From assembly GCF_021917145.1 (NCBI RefSeq), contig NC_061070.1:9100743-9164742 (forward strand): 64,000 nucleotides of DNA. Reading direction: 5' to 3'. The notes beneath the pieces are model-generated. The model worked only from the letters and a program-made list of their open reading frames with translations, had not been told where the DNA came from and made no database searches. Shown here piece after piece: positions 24,901 to 54,242 of this stretch. The stretch comes from Hypomesus transpacificus. Its lineage: Eukaryota; Chordata; Actinopteri; Osmeriformes; Osmeridae. Position 1 is the first letter of the stretch; each line of letters begins with the position of its first letter. The position numbers and the translations under genes were made by a program.

Positions 24901-27415
24901 TTTATAATACAACTTTTGTGTGGACATACATACATCCTACTCTTACTGCTGTAAAAAGCAATTTAGTGGGGGGGACATATCCTATTTTTGCCAGGATGGC
25001 GGGGGGGGGGGGGGGGGGGGGGGGTTGTGTGTCCCCTGTCCCCCCCAGGATTTCCGCCTATGAGTTTAGGTTTATGTTTCTGGCAGACAATGTTCCCAAC
25101 CAGCTGCATTCAGGGTCTAGCTGAGCTAGGCCTGCATAGTCTTATTCTCAACTATATTGAAGTTCCCTGTTATATGCTTTTGCAAAAAAACTTTGGCAAA
25201 AAAATTAAAATCTTCTAAATTCCCACAATTCCTGAGCCAAAATTCCTGTGGAGACTTTCCGGAAACTTTCCGCCCCTTTGCAACCCTAGTAGAGAGTCCA
25301 GTCCACCAGAACGGCTCAAGTATATCCCACTCACTGAACCCCCATGACTCTGTATTAATTACTCATTCTTTTTCCCCAAACATCCTGTGATTTCAAACAA
25401 ACCATGAACACAGAATCCTATCAGAATAAAACCACATTCATTTTATACATACAAGCATGACCACAACAATAGTTTGGCAGCTTTCAGTTGATAGTGCGGT
25501 GTGGTCATAACATCTGCTAGTCTATGAGCAGCTTGTTTTAGACAACATTTACAAGATAATTTCATCCATGTACATTTGTCAACTGTGGGAAAGTAGATTA
25601 CTGATATAAATACAGAACAGAAGGGGACGTAATTTTGAGTCCAGTTTTATAAAAGAGGTTCTGTGCTACTATCATGGCTGTAGGCTTCAGTTTGTTAAAT
25701 AGTAATGCATCCGACCAATGGTTTCAAAATAATGAGGGTTAAACAGCTTTGACAGAAGGACATATTATTCACTATCCAAGGCCTGCACAATCCTCCTCAA
25801 TCGAGAAAAAATAGCAATTAGCTATTTCTGTAGTAGAAGATATTACTGGAATGATACTTAAGTGCCTGCACTGAAAAGAGGAAACACTTGCATCACAAAA
25901 ACTTGACCATGTGAGCAATAGAATAGGAGCAATCAGAAAGCTTCTGTGCTATAGAGAAATTCTGTATCTAAACCAAATGCATCCTCTATTCCTGTATTTC
26001 TGTGGGAGTTGATAATACATTAACTTTTGTTGATGTTGTATTGTTTTTGTCTATTGGAACCAGAGCTAGTGTGTTTAGGGGCTTTCACTAATTCCCAAAA
26101 TAAATTGGTAAAAGTTTTGGATACCACTGGGGTCTTGGTTTTACATCCCATAGTTAAACAACATACAATGCTAATTTCTCAGTTAAATGTGTTTTTTTAG
26201 GACACCGTTCTGACCTACAATGAGGAATTTGACAAAACAAGAGTGCTGTCTCTAACCCCTCAGTATATCATCACTAAAGGCTGCCCAGAGAAACTGAAGT
26301 ACAGTGAGGACTGCATAGATCTTCAGGTATTGTTTTTTACTGCCACTGTATATTTGTTTGTTTATAAAGCTTTTTCTTACAGGAAATGCTTTGTCATTGC
26401 AATCTTTAATGTAGGAACAGGGGTAAAATCAATAATGGGTGGAGGCGTCAGGACAGTCATGTGAGAGTGTTGGCATAATGCCCAAAGACATTTCCTTCTT
26501 TTTTTAGGATCCACTTCGTAAAGTCGTCTGCCTGTGTAAGTGTAAACTTGTTTGTACTTTTCTGCATGGGAGGTGGAACAATTAAATTCGTTTTTTAGAT
26601 GCTTTTGATAGCAACTTCCAGGGGCGTTGTTAGACATAAAACTGTACTGGGGCACAGGCATCTATTCATATTGTGTGCCGAGTCTGACACCTGGACTTCT
26701 GTGTGCGTGCTGCAGTGGCTATTTGGCAAGCTCAGAAGAGTGTGCTAACATGGAATTATGCGTGCATCGGTTTGTGTTTTCGGTTAAACTGTTTTGATTT
26801 TACAAGCATTAAGTGGGATACTGCGTTTATTTTTTCCGGGATTATCAATCTAAATGTATTCCCTGAATAATAAAGTAAATTGTTTAAATTCAAACGTTAG
26901 ATTTTACTTGGGCACAGCAGATTTATACTGGGGCACGTGCCCCCGTAAATAGGGTCTAACGATGCCCCTGGCAACTTCCCTTCCTTTTTTGAATCATTGT
27001 GTTCCAAGACCTGCATATTTTTCAATATTTGCACTTCTCGCAATAAATAACTGTACTTTTCTTAGGTGATTGTCACGGATACAACAAACCAGGTGAGGAA
27101 CGGGGGCACTTTCTGTGTGCTTTGGTTTTCCAGTTAGTTTTAAGTCTTTTCTAACATACTTTCAACTGCTTCTTTGGTCCATACACAGAAATGGGATGGT
27201 ACATTTGGCTTTGTTTGCCTGGTCTTATAATACTAATATTGGTCGTGGGAGGCATACAAGTTAAGCGGAAGCTTAATTCGCGGTATGTATCTATTAAGTG
27301 GATTGTACAGTACTGTTTATCACATAAAACATGCACTTTTTTGACAGACGTGTGTGAATAATCTACTGTTTTTAGCTCTTCAATCAAGAAAGAGTTCCTC
27401 AACTCCCTGGTTTAG
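21935..27415 (+). CDS. Small cysteine-rich type I membrane protein, 5' end missing
   Basis: Six exons join in frame: 21,935-22,077, 26,201-26,326, 26,508-26,535, 27,066-27,092, 27,189-27,282 and 27,376-27,415 (TAG). They encode 151 residues. The first visible exon starts inside a hydrophobic signal-peptide-like run (FAVIFMITSCAALDNA), so a short upstream exon with the ATG remains to be found. The ectodomain is about 90 residues with eight cysteines (ACTC, TTC, GCP, EDC, VCLC, DCH) and threonine-rich N-linked sites. One membrane segment (WLCLPGLIILILVVGGIQV) precedes a basic tail of about 20 residues ending in FLNSLV. All junctions keep phase with good GT..AG sites, which supports a real gene. 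I do not recognise the family; a surface receptor, adhesion or gamete-type protein would fit, but function is unknown. Confidence 0.7.
22430..22860. repeat. Interspersed fish repeat, family unclear
   Basis: Contains GGGGAGAACATGCAAACTCC next to CAGAGAAAGGCCCAGG, a motif pair I know as recurrent in fish interspersed repeats, preceded by a degenerate block around GGGGGCAGCCAGGAGCAATG. Borders and family are uncertain. Confidence 0.4.
24750..25288. mobile_element. 539-bp hAT-like miniature element
   Basis: Begins TAGGGTTGCAAAATTCCGG and ends with the inverted GGAAACTTTCC..TTTGCAACCCTA. Flanks GTGGAGAG (24,742-24,749) and GTAGAGAG (25,289-25,296) match at 7 of 8. The interior carries GGGAATTAACAGG-type tandem words and a run of 24 G at 25,001-25,024. 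No transposase. Confidence 0.75.
26619..26970. mobile_element. 352-bp hAT-type element in an intron
   Basis: Starts CAGGGGCGTTGTTAGAC and ends GTCTAACGATGCCCCTG, inverted ends of 17 bp with two mismatches, and has a perfect 8-bp target duplication GCAACTTC (26,611-26,618 and 26,971-26,978). It lies wholly within the intron after the third exon of the small membrane-protein gene. Confidence 0.9.
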
Positions 27416-29143
27416 GATCGAGTGTGGAGTAAACAAGGATCCTGGACAAGAGGACAGGGAACACAGTGCATGTGTAACATTTAGCTAGAAAAAACACATT
27501 GAGCTTTTCCTCTCTCCCTCTCTTTCTGTCTATAATCTTGGTTAACCTACATTATAACATTACTGTAAAATATGTAGACTTGGTGAAATCATTGCTCAAC
27601 ATTTTCCATTGAATTCCGTTTCATATGTATGTATTGTGACATTTAAAATTGTATAATGATAGAGAATTTGCATAGACATTGATGAGCCAAAGCAATACGA
27701 CCACCTGCCCAATATGTCCATGGTCCTCCATGTGCATGTTTATGGTTTGTCTCTCCTCAGACCACTACTGGCTGGGAACACACCACTAGCCTTGCTGTTT
27801 TTGAGGTGCTCTTGTATACACTCATGTGCTTTTGGCACAGTGTATACAAATATATATATAAATAGGAAACACATGGGACATATTTTAATATATCATAGAA
27901 TACACTTATATACAGTTGATAGCAATATATAAATATGGATAGATAATTCAAAAGTAACTATTGAAAAATAGTTTATATCTTCAAGCTGTGGAAGCTGGGA
28001 GACTCTTTATGCTTCACCAGGGAGTGAACAGTGGGCCAAGTAGCATGCAGCATTCCCACCGCATATTTTCTGTTCTGTTTTGAATGGGGACTTATCTACT
28101 TGATCTAATATATATGAAATAAATGGATAAAGTAAATAGCTATAAATATTTCTAATGTGTGTATATATATATATATATTATGTTTGTATATTTTAAATGG
28201 AATATTCCTATATCTTAAATAACAAACGATTTTATATATGATATGCAATTTTTATTTTTACATTATGTCATTTCATAAAATGTTTCATTTGCAATGGGTC
28301 ACATCTAAAGTATGTATTATGTTGAGCTTTCCTTTGGTTTTGCAGCTTGCAAGACGCTGTCATGACGCGCGATATGCGGGGGGCTGGGGGTGGGGGCTGG
28401 GGTTTCCCCAGCAGAACCTAGGGATAATCTAGGGAAAGTACACTTACAAGTTAACTACAGTAAATTCGTTTTCAGTAGTTTAATAAAGTGACTTTGAATA
28501 ACGTATATTTCTTATAATTTCATTTTATATTACTTTAAAAAGCTTTAGAGTCCAAATCTATGTGAAATACATTTCTCACAATAAAGTGTGATATCTGAAA
28601 AACCTGTTACACTTGTTTTATATTTAATACATCGATTAAATTAGTCGTATTGTAGTCATCACAGTTTTGGCAAATATTGCTACGATATGTTCTTCTATAA
28701 ATAGCCTAGGTTATTCCACTAATGCTGTCATGCATACCTAGGTTCTATTCAAGTCTAGTCAACACGTACAATGTAGATCACATTTCACACTTTAATTCTC
28801 ATTGGCTTAGCCAGAGTCTGGTGAGGGTTGACTCGTGTTCCTCCATACATAATACATTTTTGAATACGTTGTTGTGTTGCGCCCTCTATGGATATGGATA
28901 CAAATCTGGAAGGTAGGCCTACTTTAATACAAATGTAATGACTAGAGGAAGTGAAATCAGGCTGTAACAAAGTTAAAACTTCCGGTACTGCAAAGCTTGT
29001 CGGGATACTCAGAAGCTTTGGGCGCCATATTGGACTGTAGCAACTAGCTAACTATTGTCATAAATTTGGTGTTAATAGCTGCAACTGCGTGAGTTTTAAT
29101 GTTATCTGCAAGTTTGCTGTAGGATAACGTGTTTCAGTGTGTC
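27416..29143. other. Intergenic region and papolg promoter
   Basis: Begins with the 3' UTR of the small membrane-protein gene; candidate poly(A) signals are AATAAA at 28,118 and 28,580. A repeat-like stretch starts near 27,680 (GAGCCAAAGCAATACGACCA). The last ~170 bp are the papolg promoter and 5' UTR. No other coding exon was seen. Confidence 0.6.
28978..29031 (+). promoter_or_regulatory. Putative papolg core promoter with ETS and YY1-like sites
   Basis: ACTTCCGGT at 28,978-28,986 is a textbook ETS/GABP site and GCGCCATATTGG at about 29,022-29,033 contains a YY1-like CCAT core. They lie 110-165 bp upstream of the first papolg ATG with no TATA box, as expected for a housekeeping gene. Sites are by motif only. 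Confidence 0.45.
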
Positions 29144-36830
<7,687 letters not shown>

Positions 36831-39240
36831 GCTCTAACCTTCAAAAAGGAACACGCATTTAGATGAATTTGGGCCCATTGCAATAACCCAGACTCTGGTG
36901 TGTGTGTGTGTGTGCGTGTGATGAGACAAAGCAACGGCTCTTAGCTTAGGGAAGTATCTGTTCCAGAGGTGGAGGTGAGAAATCCCGCCTCGGTAACAGT
37001 TGTCACATGCTCAATGAGTCCCCGCCCCTCCTCACACCCTGCCAGTTGCCTCGATGAAGGCCAGAGAATCCTTATGTAACAAGTCGTCAGACATGCGGGA
37101 CCTGTAGTAGGTCTCCCTCTGCCACTCTGGGCACTTGAACACCTCTCTCTAGATCAAAACATTGATGAAATGATTAGGCGCCCGTAACAGGAGCGATGGT
37201 TTTCTACGTTCAGTTATCTTCTTTTCCGTTGAGTTGCGTGTTTTAAAGGCCTTAAGGTGTCAATGCTGGGTACACACTCTCCCGAGTGTTTTGAAAATCG
37301 AACTTGTACAGTAGATGTTCATGTAAATAACTCTTTAAAAGAAAAACAAAAAAATCACTGTTAGTCTTTTGATAGTTCTATTGTAGTTTTTATTAATCGA
37401 AAAAGGAAAAAAAAAAGTTTAAAAAATTGTCTTGTGTTTTTCCACTGTCTGAAAAGAAATATCCCCTTCTCAAACTGTTTTGTAATGGCTGTGTAGGTTT
37501 CTATACAATTACATGGATGACTGGTTTGCTCAAACCTGGACCGTCTCACAACCATGACCCTATCGTGACCCACAACCATCCAGAGGATATATGTGGTGGT
37601 CTAACATGGAACCCTTCCTTTTTACCATAAAATATATCTGGTTATGTGTTTAACTTACCCTTATTTTACTATTTTGTGAGCTGCACAGATCGCAGTACCC
37701 TATTTCAATGCACTAGTAAGATTTCCATAGACTGATCTACAGTGTTTGAATGTGGGAAACATGCATTCAGCTGCTCGGTTTTCTCAATCCAAGTTATGTC
37801 ACCTAAATAATTACATCAAGGATGGACCTTTTTAAAACTCAGTAAACCTGTTTTGCCTCGCTTCGACTTTGACCTATGAAACTGGGGTTTGGAAGATGTG
37901 ATGCTGTGGTAAGTAGGATCTGACTTGTGAAGTGGTCCATGACTGGATCTATGGTGCTTGTGAAACTGGTTCAAAGCTTTTTGAGGGATTGTGTGTATGT
38001 GTGTGTTGGTTCAAGGTTGGTTGTTGGTGTGTGAGGAAGGAAGGGAGAACGTTATAAGCGAATATGTGCTTGTTACCACCTTTGGTCTGGGTGGGTGTGT
38101 CTGTTTATGTGTGCGTTTTGGAATTCCCTTTTTCGTGGGGTGTTTGCCCTCTGTGCCTCCTGTGGAGGTTCTTAAAAATGGCATCTCCTGGGGTCATCGT
38201 AGAGGGGAGAAGTTGGCCTGTAACATTCTTCTTCTGTCTTTCCAACAATGATTTCCTTGGCTGGGTGTACAGAAAGAATCTGTGTTTTGAAAAGGCTTCT
38301 TCATTATTGGGGTTTTTCTTATCACTTTATTTATATTTGCATATTTGTACCATGTAATTTTTTATATCATTCATAGCGGGTAGTTTAGTTTTTTTGCCCC
38401 GAAAGACCTCTACACCACTCTGTTTCAGAATTCTCAGTTTGCATTTTGAGGAACTAACAATACAGGTCATTTGTTTCTAATTTGTATTTGAAAGGGTATT
38501 TTGTATGTTATGTTTGTCACCTCCTTTAAATGACTCCATAAATCCATTAAATCTTAAAACCCCAAGATATTGTTTGCTCTTTTTGTTACAGGTTCTGTTT
38601 ATAGCATGTCATCTTTTGTTCTTAAATTTTCAAAGGGAAGTCAATGCATCATGTATCAATCAATACCACATGTTTGCAGTTTGTATTACAGATGTTTTTA
38701 CGGGGTACACCATGTTTGTTCAATGATCGTGGTTGGTCTACTATAAGTACATTGTTAGGAATGAACAGTAGGGGGCTCAATTCATAAACTTCATTCGCAA
38801 GGGCCGGGACATTCCCATTTCACCAATTGTAGGCGTAGTTCATCGCGTGGGGATTACCCCAAATACAAATTTCGACTACTGATTGATGAGACCATATTGA
38901 CAGCACAATATTTATCCTTTAAAAGGCACTTTCAGACATTTGATATTTTTTAATTTACACTGTCACGTTCATCTATTTGTCAATAGCTGGAACACTTTGA
39001 CTGATCTCCTACACAGGTTCATTCGTTTTCGTTTTGTGCAAGTCATGACGTAGGACACACCAACAAATCCCACCGTACGCATTTCATTCGTTCCTTAAAA
39101 GAGGGCGGGACATTGAGGGAGGAGACGGAGGGGACTTCCCAGACGACTTTCTTTACAAATATTAATTACACTCTACAGTGAAAGTCATTCAATTTAGATC
39201 TGTTATTGCGACAGTATCCCGTGACAAGGCTGTGCACATC
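36831..39240. other. papolg 3' UTR and rel promoter region
   Basis: 2.4 kb without a coding exon. The first part, rich in T runs and GT repeats (36,897-36,920, 37,990-38,005), is probably the papolg 3' UTR; ATTAAA near 38,545 is a candidate poly(A) signal. The last few hundred bases are the rel promoter, with GC boxes (GGGCGGGAC at about 39,102) and a kappa-B site. Confidence 0.6.
39130..39140 (+). promoter_or_regulatory. Kappa-B site in the rel promoter
   Basis: GGGGACTTCCC contains GGGACTTCCC, which fits the NF-kappa-B consensus GGGRNNYYCC at every position, about 100 bp upstream of the rel ATG and next to a GC box. A looser kappa-B-like palindrome GGGACATTCCC lies at 38,806-38,816. REL genes are known to be autoregulated through kappa-B sites, so this is probably functional. 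Confidence 0.65.
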
Positions 39241-47965
<8,725 letters not shown>

Positions 47966-48597
47966 CAGTGCAGATGTTTTGAAGTCTGAAGAAACACCCG
48001 TGGCAGCTCATTAAATGTAGGGGGAAGCTTTGACGTGTGACAATGAGTCACAAAGTGTGCTGGATTGTGGTGATACTTGTGAAATAGATCTGATATTCAG
48101 GGCAAAATGTTAGTCTACTGGTTATGTGTATTCTCTCTCGTCTCAGTCCACCTGAAGGGAACTTGTGTGCTGTTCGAATGCCTTTCTTTATGTTGATGTT
48201 TTTTCTTGTTCTACGGTATATGGGATTATAGATTTGGGTTTCACATTTGAAAGTTAAAGCTAAAAAATGACATATTGTTACAGTTTTGGCGTCCAGGACT
48301 CATGTGCACATGCTGTCTGTAAGAATGGCAAAAAAAAAACATGTTTAAACTCCCAAGAAGTTACTCACATTTCCATTGAGGAAGTATGGAAATGTCCAGT
48401 CAGTAGCACTGTTGTGTTCCTTAGTAATGGCTATGTCATATTAATCACATGTGCTGTCAGAATAATGGTGTGGAAAAGAAAACTGATGCACTAGTACCAC
48501 TCAATACTTTTTCTCTCAATTGTATATAGCTTTAATATTTTAATTAAGATGTTTCAATGCTGATGGCTTCTGTTTTTTAAATACAAAATACTTTGTT

Positions 48598-48603
48598 AAT
48601 AAA
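48598..48603 (+). terminator. Poly(A) signal of rel
   Basis: AATAAA 633 bp after the rel stop, followed by T/GT-rich sequence (ATTTTATTCC..GGTTTGG), a typical 3'-end layout. Confidence 0.7.
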
Positions 48604-51600
48604 GAAAATATTTTATTCCACACAGGTTTGGAATTTTATTGAACAAATTATTTTGAGTTTGGTATACCTCAGAGTTTGTGGTTAGTGCTCATCAAACTAA
48701 TATTTTAATAACCAACCATCCAATATTAATCAACAAATGTTATGTAAAATTGTTTCACTTTTTTAATATTATACATAGTAACATAAATAGCCATTAAAGA
48801 GTTGGGTATCAAACTGCTTTATTTCTCTACCCAACTGCACATTATGTACACATAGGTACTCTTAATTGTGTCAGGGGAAGCAATACCAATCACAAGCAGC
48901 GGATGTCAAAACGAAGAAGTCATTAATTTAACTTACAAGAAGGCAAAACAATAATTCCACACTGAGAAAATACAACAAAAGTACTTAGCTGCTCTAGTTT
49001 AACTTAAGACAAAGGCAAACTTATAAACTCTAGGCAAGAAGTTAATCCAAAATCAAAACAAAGACTCTGAAACCCACAAGGGAGATCTGCAAAGAAGAAA
49101 CAGACTGTTTCCATGGAGAGAAAAATATGAACAGGTGGTAACAAGGTCATGTGATCGGCTACTATGTCTCCACACACAGAGAGGGAGAGGAGGAAGGCGG
49201 CTGATTAGCCTGGAGTCATGACTAATTGGCTGTGAAACCTTGTGACTGGCAACAGCATAGGGTAAACTGCGAACGTTACAGGGACAAGTGAGATCACTTC
49301 CTGTAAACGTGACAGAAAGGGTTGTCCTGGGTCTTTCTGTTGCAAGGAATATGTTTACCTCTCCTTCACAGAGGAGTGATATGAAACCTTTCATGGTTTG
49401 AAGTTGTATCCATCCTCATTTAAGAAAAAAACATCAACTTGAGCCTCCATCCTTTTTTGAGACTGAAGATTCAATTGAAAAAGGTGTCATTGTTTTCCCT
49501 AGTTGCATTTGTGGCATATTTGCCCAGTTGTGTACAGAGGTCCTTGGGACTCTTTTTGGCATGCAGATGTCATAGTATCCTTAAACACCTTCATGTAAGT
49601 AATTTGGGGAAACGAGAGGAGCAAGGGATTGTCTAGTTGAAAGTGAGGATGAACGCTTCTTGGAAGTCCTGTGGATTGTTGCATTATGAAGGAAACCCAT
49701 TGGTCACCACTAGTACCGTTTCTGTTGGTCAAACACTGTTGCAACACTGGCAACACTGTGTTTAACCACAATACTTTCAAAATCACTAAGCTTGTCGAAA
49801 TTCTTTTAGTTTCTGTCTTGTTCATTTCTTAGATTGAGTAAATATTAAACCACACAAAATACATTTCTTCATTTGTAATTATGATCAATGTCTTTTTTAT
49901 GTAGGTATAACTGCTTCTATCTGTCAGTTCAGGAACACAGTCCTCTTAAGGACAAGTCATGCACTCCCAACCATACAAAGTAGGGTGTGCGTACTCGTGT
50001 AAGTTTAGTATCATCAAAGGAATGATCGAACCCTAAAATGGAGAACTGTTAACGCTATGTTATGTTATTGCCTAACATTTCCGACGTTGTTGGGCTGCAC
50101 ATCAAGGAACACAAATAAAGAATGAGGAACCTTCATTTGATCTGCTACCGGTAACACTTCTACGTTGTTACTGGAATGTGCATTGTAAAAACATTTTGCC
50201 TCTCATTGATTGGTTTGGCTTCTGTCTGTGCTCTGTACCCCTACTCTAACTGATTCATCTAATCAATAACTTGGAAGGAATGGCAGACATGTTTAATCTA
50301 GATTACTGCATGTGAACTGTAAATGAAAACCGAATGGATTTCAGCTGATTTAATAGATCAAGATATGTGACGCAACACAAGATTTCAACTTCATTGGCAA
50401 CTCAACCTGCAATGTTTACAGGATGATAGTGCAAGGCACCATGTCAGCTTTTCAGTCTTATCTAGTTTTTGTTTTCCAAATTTGCATCTTGTTTCTTTTC
50501 CCCTCAGCATAATTCAGATGATAAAATATCATGTATCTAGTTCTTTACCATTGTACACAAATACAGGATGTATGTGGAAATCAAAACCTAGAAGGGCAAA
50601 AGGTGCTTTTTTGCTTGTTACGAACTAAATGATTTGTCTTGCATGTCTTTCAGACTACGTCATTACCAATGAAGACAGGACGTCACGTGATTACGATATT
50701 TGTTTTCATTATTATCAGGACAGTGTGAAATGCAATAGAAAAACGTTGTTTCCTTCCTTTCTCTCCAGTGAACCACTACCACGGAGGTGCATGGTAGGAC
50801 TGAGGTACACCATACCTACACTTTATCAGCATGCTTGTGTGCTTTTGGTTTGGGAAGATCCCCCCTGAAGGCTCAATTTACGATCAACAACCATCAAATC
50901 CCCTAACCACAGAGTTTGCAAGACAGACTTGCAGTTCAGTGTCTGCCATCCAAAATTGTCTTTTAACCTTTTGGTCCCTTTCTTGATGTCATGACCCTGA
51001 AATTCAAAAGTGTATTTGTTGTATGAAATAGGACATTGTATTGTGCAGACGTATGAGTGCATGTGAGTGTGTCTATTCATAGTATGTGTGTATGAGGGTA
51101 TGTGTACAGATAGGTTTGACTTGTTGTGTGATATTTGTCATTTGGAAGGGTCATATAATTGGGTATGGACAGCAAAGAGTCTTCAGCTTGTGTGTGTGTG
51201 TCTGTGTGCATGCAGTTATCAGTGTGTGCGCTTGTGTAACCTTATCCTGGAACACAGATAGACCTGCTCTGCTGCTTACTTCCAGTAACGCTCCTCCTCT
51301 TCTGCATTGCCCTCCCCTTTCCTTCCTCCTTTGTCCTCTCAACCCCTTTCCCTGCTGCTGTCTGATGAATTTCAGACTGAGGTGTACAGAAACGTTTACT
51401 AAGGTTGACCTAACTCAAGTACTCACCCATTCAATTGAGTGACATGTTCCTTTACTTTAAATCAATAAAATCATGGCTCACTTTACTATTTTAACACAGC
51501 AGAGACAAGTTTAGTGTGGTCACTTTTCAATCGTTTTTCCTGAAGATTCTGCACTCGAGCATCTGGTCACACATAAAAAGCACAAACATTCTCTTTCTCT

Positions 51601-54128
51601 ATTTGCAACAATTCCGATTTTTTTCCTACGGTATAGTCATCTACTCATTTCATTGGATATACAATAATTCTGCAAATCATTGCATCCCCCTCCAAAAAGC
51701 TGACATTCAACCCACTGTAATTGGTGAGGAGGACATTTACACAAATGTTTTTCCATTGAGAAACTTCCTGCAACATAATTATATATATTGTCACCTTGTG
51801 TGAAGCTGAAATAATACCTCTTTCTAGCCTTAACTCAAATTTCACTGTAGGGGAAAACCCCTTACTCTCCACTGTAACTATTTCATTCGCTCTGTGAGTT
51901 CATACTGTACGGTATGTCCTTCTAAATGTTATGAATAGACCATGTGGAAAACTGGTTTCAGTATGGTTTTGCATTCCCTCATTTGTTTCTTCTGTCTTTG
52001 ATGCAACTTTACAGTGTTAAGCTATCCTTTATGCCTTTGAGTTGTAAAATTCTGTTCAGTTGGTTGAATTGTACACAATGCACACGTTGCAAATCATACT
52101 AACATATTGCACTGGTCAAATTATCTGGTCACATATGATGAAACGATGAACGTCGATCTGCAAATAAATCCACATCAGATTGTAGTAACCATTGAAGACA
52201 ACTGATATTAAAGATTATTTGTAAATTAAAGTAAAATATTATGTAAATGATAATTGTATAGGCTTAACCACTCAACTGGTACTCAACTCATGCATTTCAC
52301 TTCCTTATTTGACAAGCTGGCATGCAAAACCATGTCGATATGTGTCAAATAACAAACACACACACACGCACAAACAAACAAACAGAAAGCAAGAGTACAG
52401 AGGGGAACTAGTTTATGTGAAAAGTCCTAAAAGCAGCCATGTTGCATAGCAAAAGAACCTGACATTGAAGCACGGGACCATGGGAATTTCTTTAGGTAAA
52501 AGGAATGTAAAAGTTTTTACCCATGAAACCATATTGAAAGTCGTAACATTGAAGTGTAAAGAGAGACTAGTGTATCAGTGTTACTGAAGATAAACAAAGA
52601 CATTTACTTTCCCTCATGGGAGGCCAGTTTAGTTACTGTAATACAAAGAAGGATACTTTTCTGACCTAACCACAACTGTATTTAGCTGAGAGTGTATATG
52701 AGAGCGGTCTCTGTATGTAACCCTTAAAATTATATTTTCATGATATTGTCCTATCTGCTGTCGTACTGTTGCATTCTTTTAAATCTGTGCTCACAAATTT
52801 GTAGCAGGGAGATGGGGCACAAGAGCAGGGACTGAGGGTGTTGCAGGTTGGGGGAGTGGGTGGATAGTGTGGCTTCACAGCTTAAATGTCACTGTGAGAC
52901 CCCAAATACCACGCCAATCATCAGCAACACTACACCTCCTCCCCACACACACTTGTCATGAAAGCACAATTCTTGATTCCCACGTCTCATTTGGAATCTG
53001 AACATTTAAATGCTTGCCGTCTGCTGCGAAATATACCTCAAACTGTATGGTGACATCAACTCCACATACTACAATCCCACCCTCTACTAACACTGTGAGA
53101 GCGTGCCTCGTCTACACCCACCCACCCACACCGTGACATCACACTGCCTCTACAACTGCATCACTCTTCACGCTACTGTACAAACGAGCTGTCCCTATGG
53201 TTAGTGCGACAGCCACTCCTCTCAGAACCCCGAGCGAATGTCACCCGCCCACACATCATCTTGCAGCGGCATGCCTCATTTCTTGTTTTGAGCACAAAAC
53301 AAGGGTCCTACACCTATGACATACATGACCAAATGTGTCGGTGCTGCTGTAGAAACACAACACGTCATCTCACTTTTATAAACAGATTAGTTCATGATTG
53401 ATTCTCTTATCTAAATGAGCACATTCCTGATTCTATTGAACTGAGAACTGAGTTTTTTCATTTCACCATTTTACAAACATAACTCAATTCCATAAGTTGA
53501 TTTCAGTAATAAGGTTTATTTTTTAGAGAGGCAGCCTAGGTAAACTGGTTGCTGATCACCCCACTTAAAGGCCGGTATGCTGCCCGTTCTACATTTTCAA
53601 CACAGTTGAAGTGTTGCATTTTCTGCAATACAAACGAGATAAACCAATGTTTTCGAATTTAACCTGGGGGAACTTACAGCTTTTATTCAATTCCTGCCAT
53701 AGTAAATTCCTTGTCTACAATAGTAAATTCCTTATTTGTGCAATTACTTGGCGAATAAAGCTTATAGGCGATTCTGAATCTTTGAATATTCTTAGTTAAA
53801 TTGATCTTTATTTACTGTCGTATACTTTACGTGTGATATAGAGCTATATCAAATGTTATCAGACTTCGTCTTTTGTACATATGCAGCCTAAATCATCAGC
53901 AAAGATCCAACTTCAACTAAACAAATATCAACGTGTATTGTACCAGGTCGCCCTCTTTTGGCCAAAGGAGAAGGACGCACAAAAAGACTAAGCAAATCGA
54001 AATAGAGATTGTTAACGACACAATTTCTTATTTAATCCATTATTAAAAAACTTCTATAAAAAGACAAGCAATACAACAAATCAACAAACATTTTCAAAAT
54101 ACTGACCTTTTATATTTTATTAACATAA

Positions 54129-54175
54129 CCAATAGCGTTTTTTTCTGGCTGCGTTTGGTGAGGTCTGTAACGTCA
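54129..54175 (+). promoter_or_regulatory. Putative pex13 promoter elements
   Basis: A CCAAT box at 54,129-54,133 and a CRE-like TAACGTCA at 54,168-54,175, 70-115 bp upstream of the pex13 ATG; no TATA box. Motif-based only. Confidence 0.4.
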
Positions 54176-54242
54176 GGCACTCCTGCTACTGACTTCGGTA
54201 CAATACAGTAGCTAAAATTTCTTCGACACAAACAACAACAAC

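Larger units (their letters stand above)
22078..26200. other. Large first visible intron of the membrane-protein gene
   Basis: 4.1 kb between two in-frame exons. It holds a fish interspersed repeat near 22.43-22.86 kb, a short hairpin near 23.44 kb (TATACCCTTG..CAAGGGTATA) and a hAT-like element at 24,750-25,288. No coding exon was recognised. Confidence 0.6.
47966..54242. other. rel 3' UTR and 6-kb gene-poor gap
   Basis: After the rel 3' UTR (AATAAA at 48,598) there is no recognisable gene before pex13. In human, PUS10 lies here on the opposite strand; I found none of its motifs on either strand. Short frames near 49.1-49.8, 50.6, 51.2 and 53.0 kb show no conserved pattern or splice continuity. 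The region has (CA)/(GT) tracts near 51,190 and 52,360 and otherwise looks like AT-rich unique DNA. Confidence 0.6.

Noticed and set aside
52956..53111. Minus-strand 52-codon open stretch with a protein-like composition (FAADGKHLNVQIP)
   Set aside because: Stop-to-stop frame of a length expected by chance; no partner exon, no resemblance to PUS10 or another family I know.
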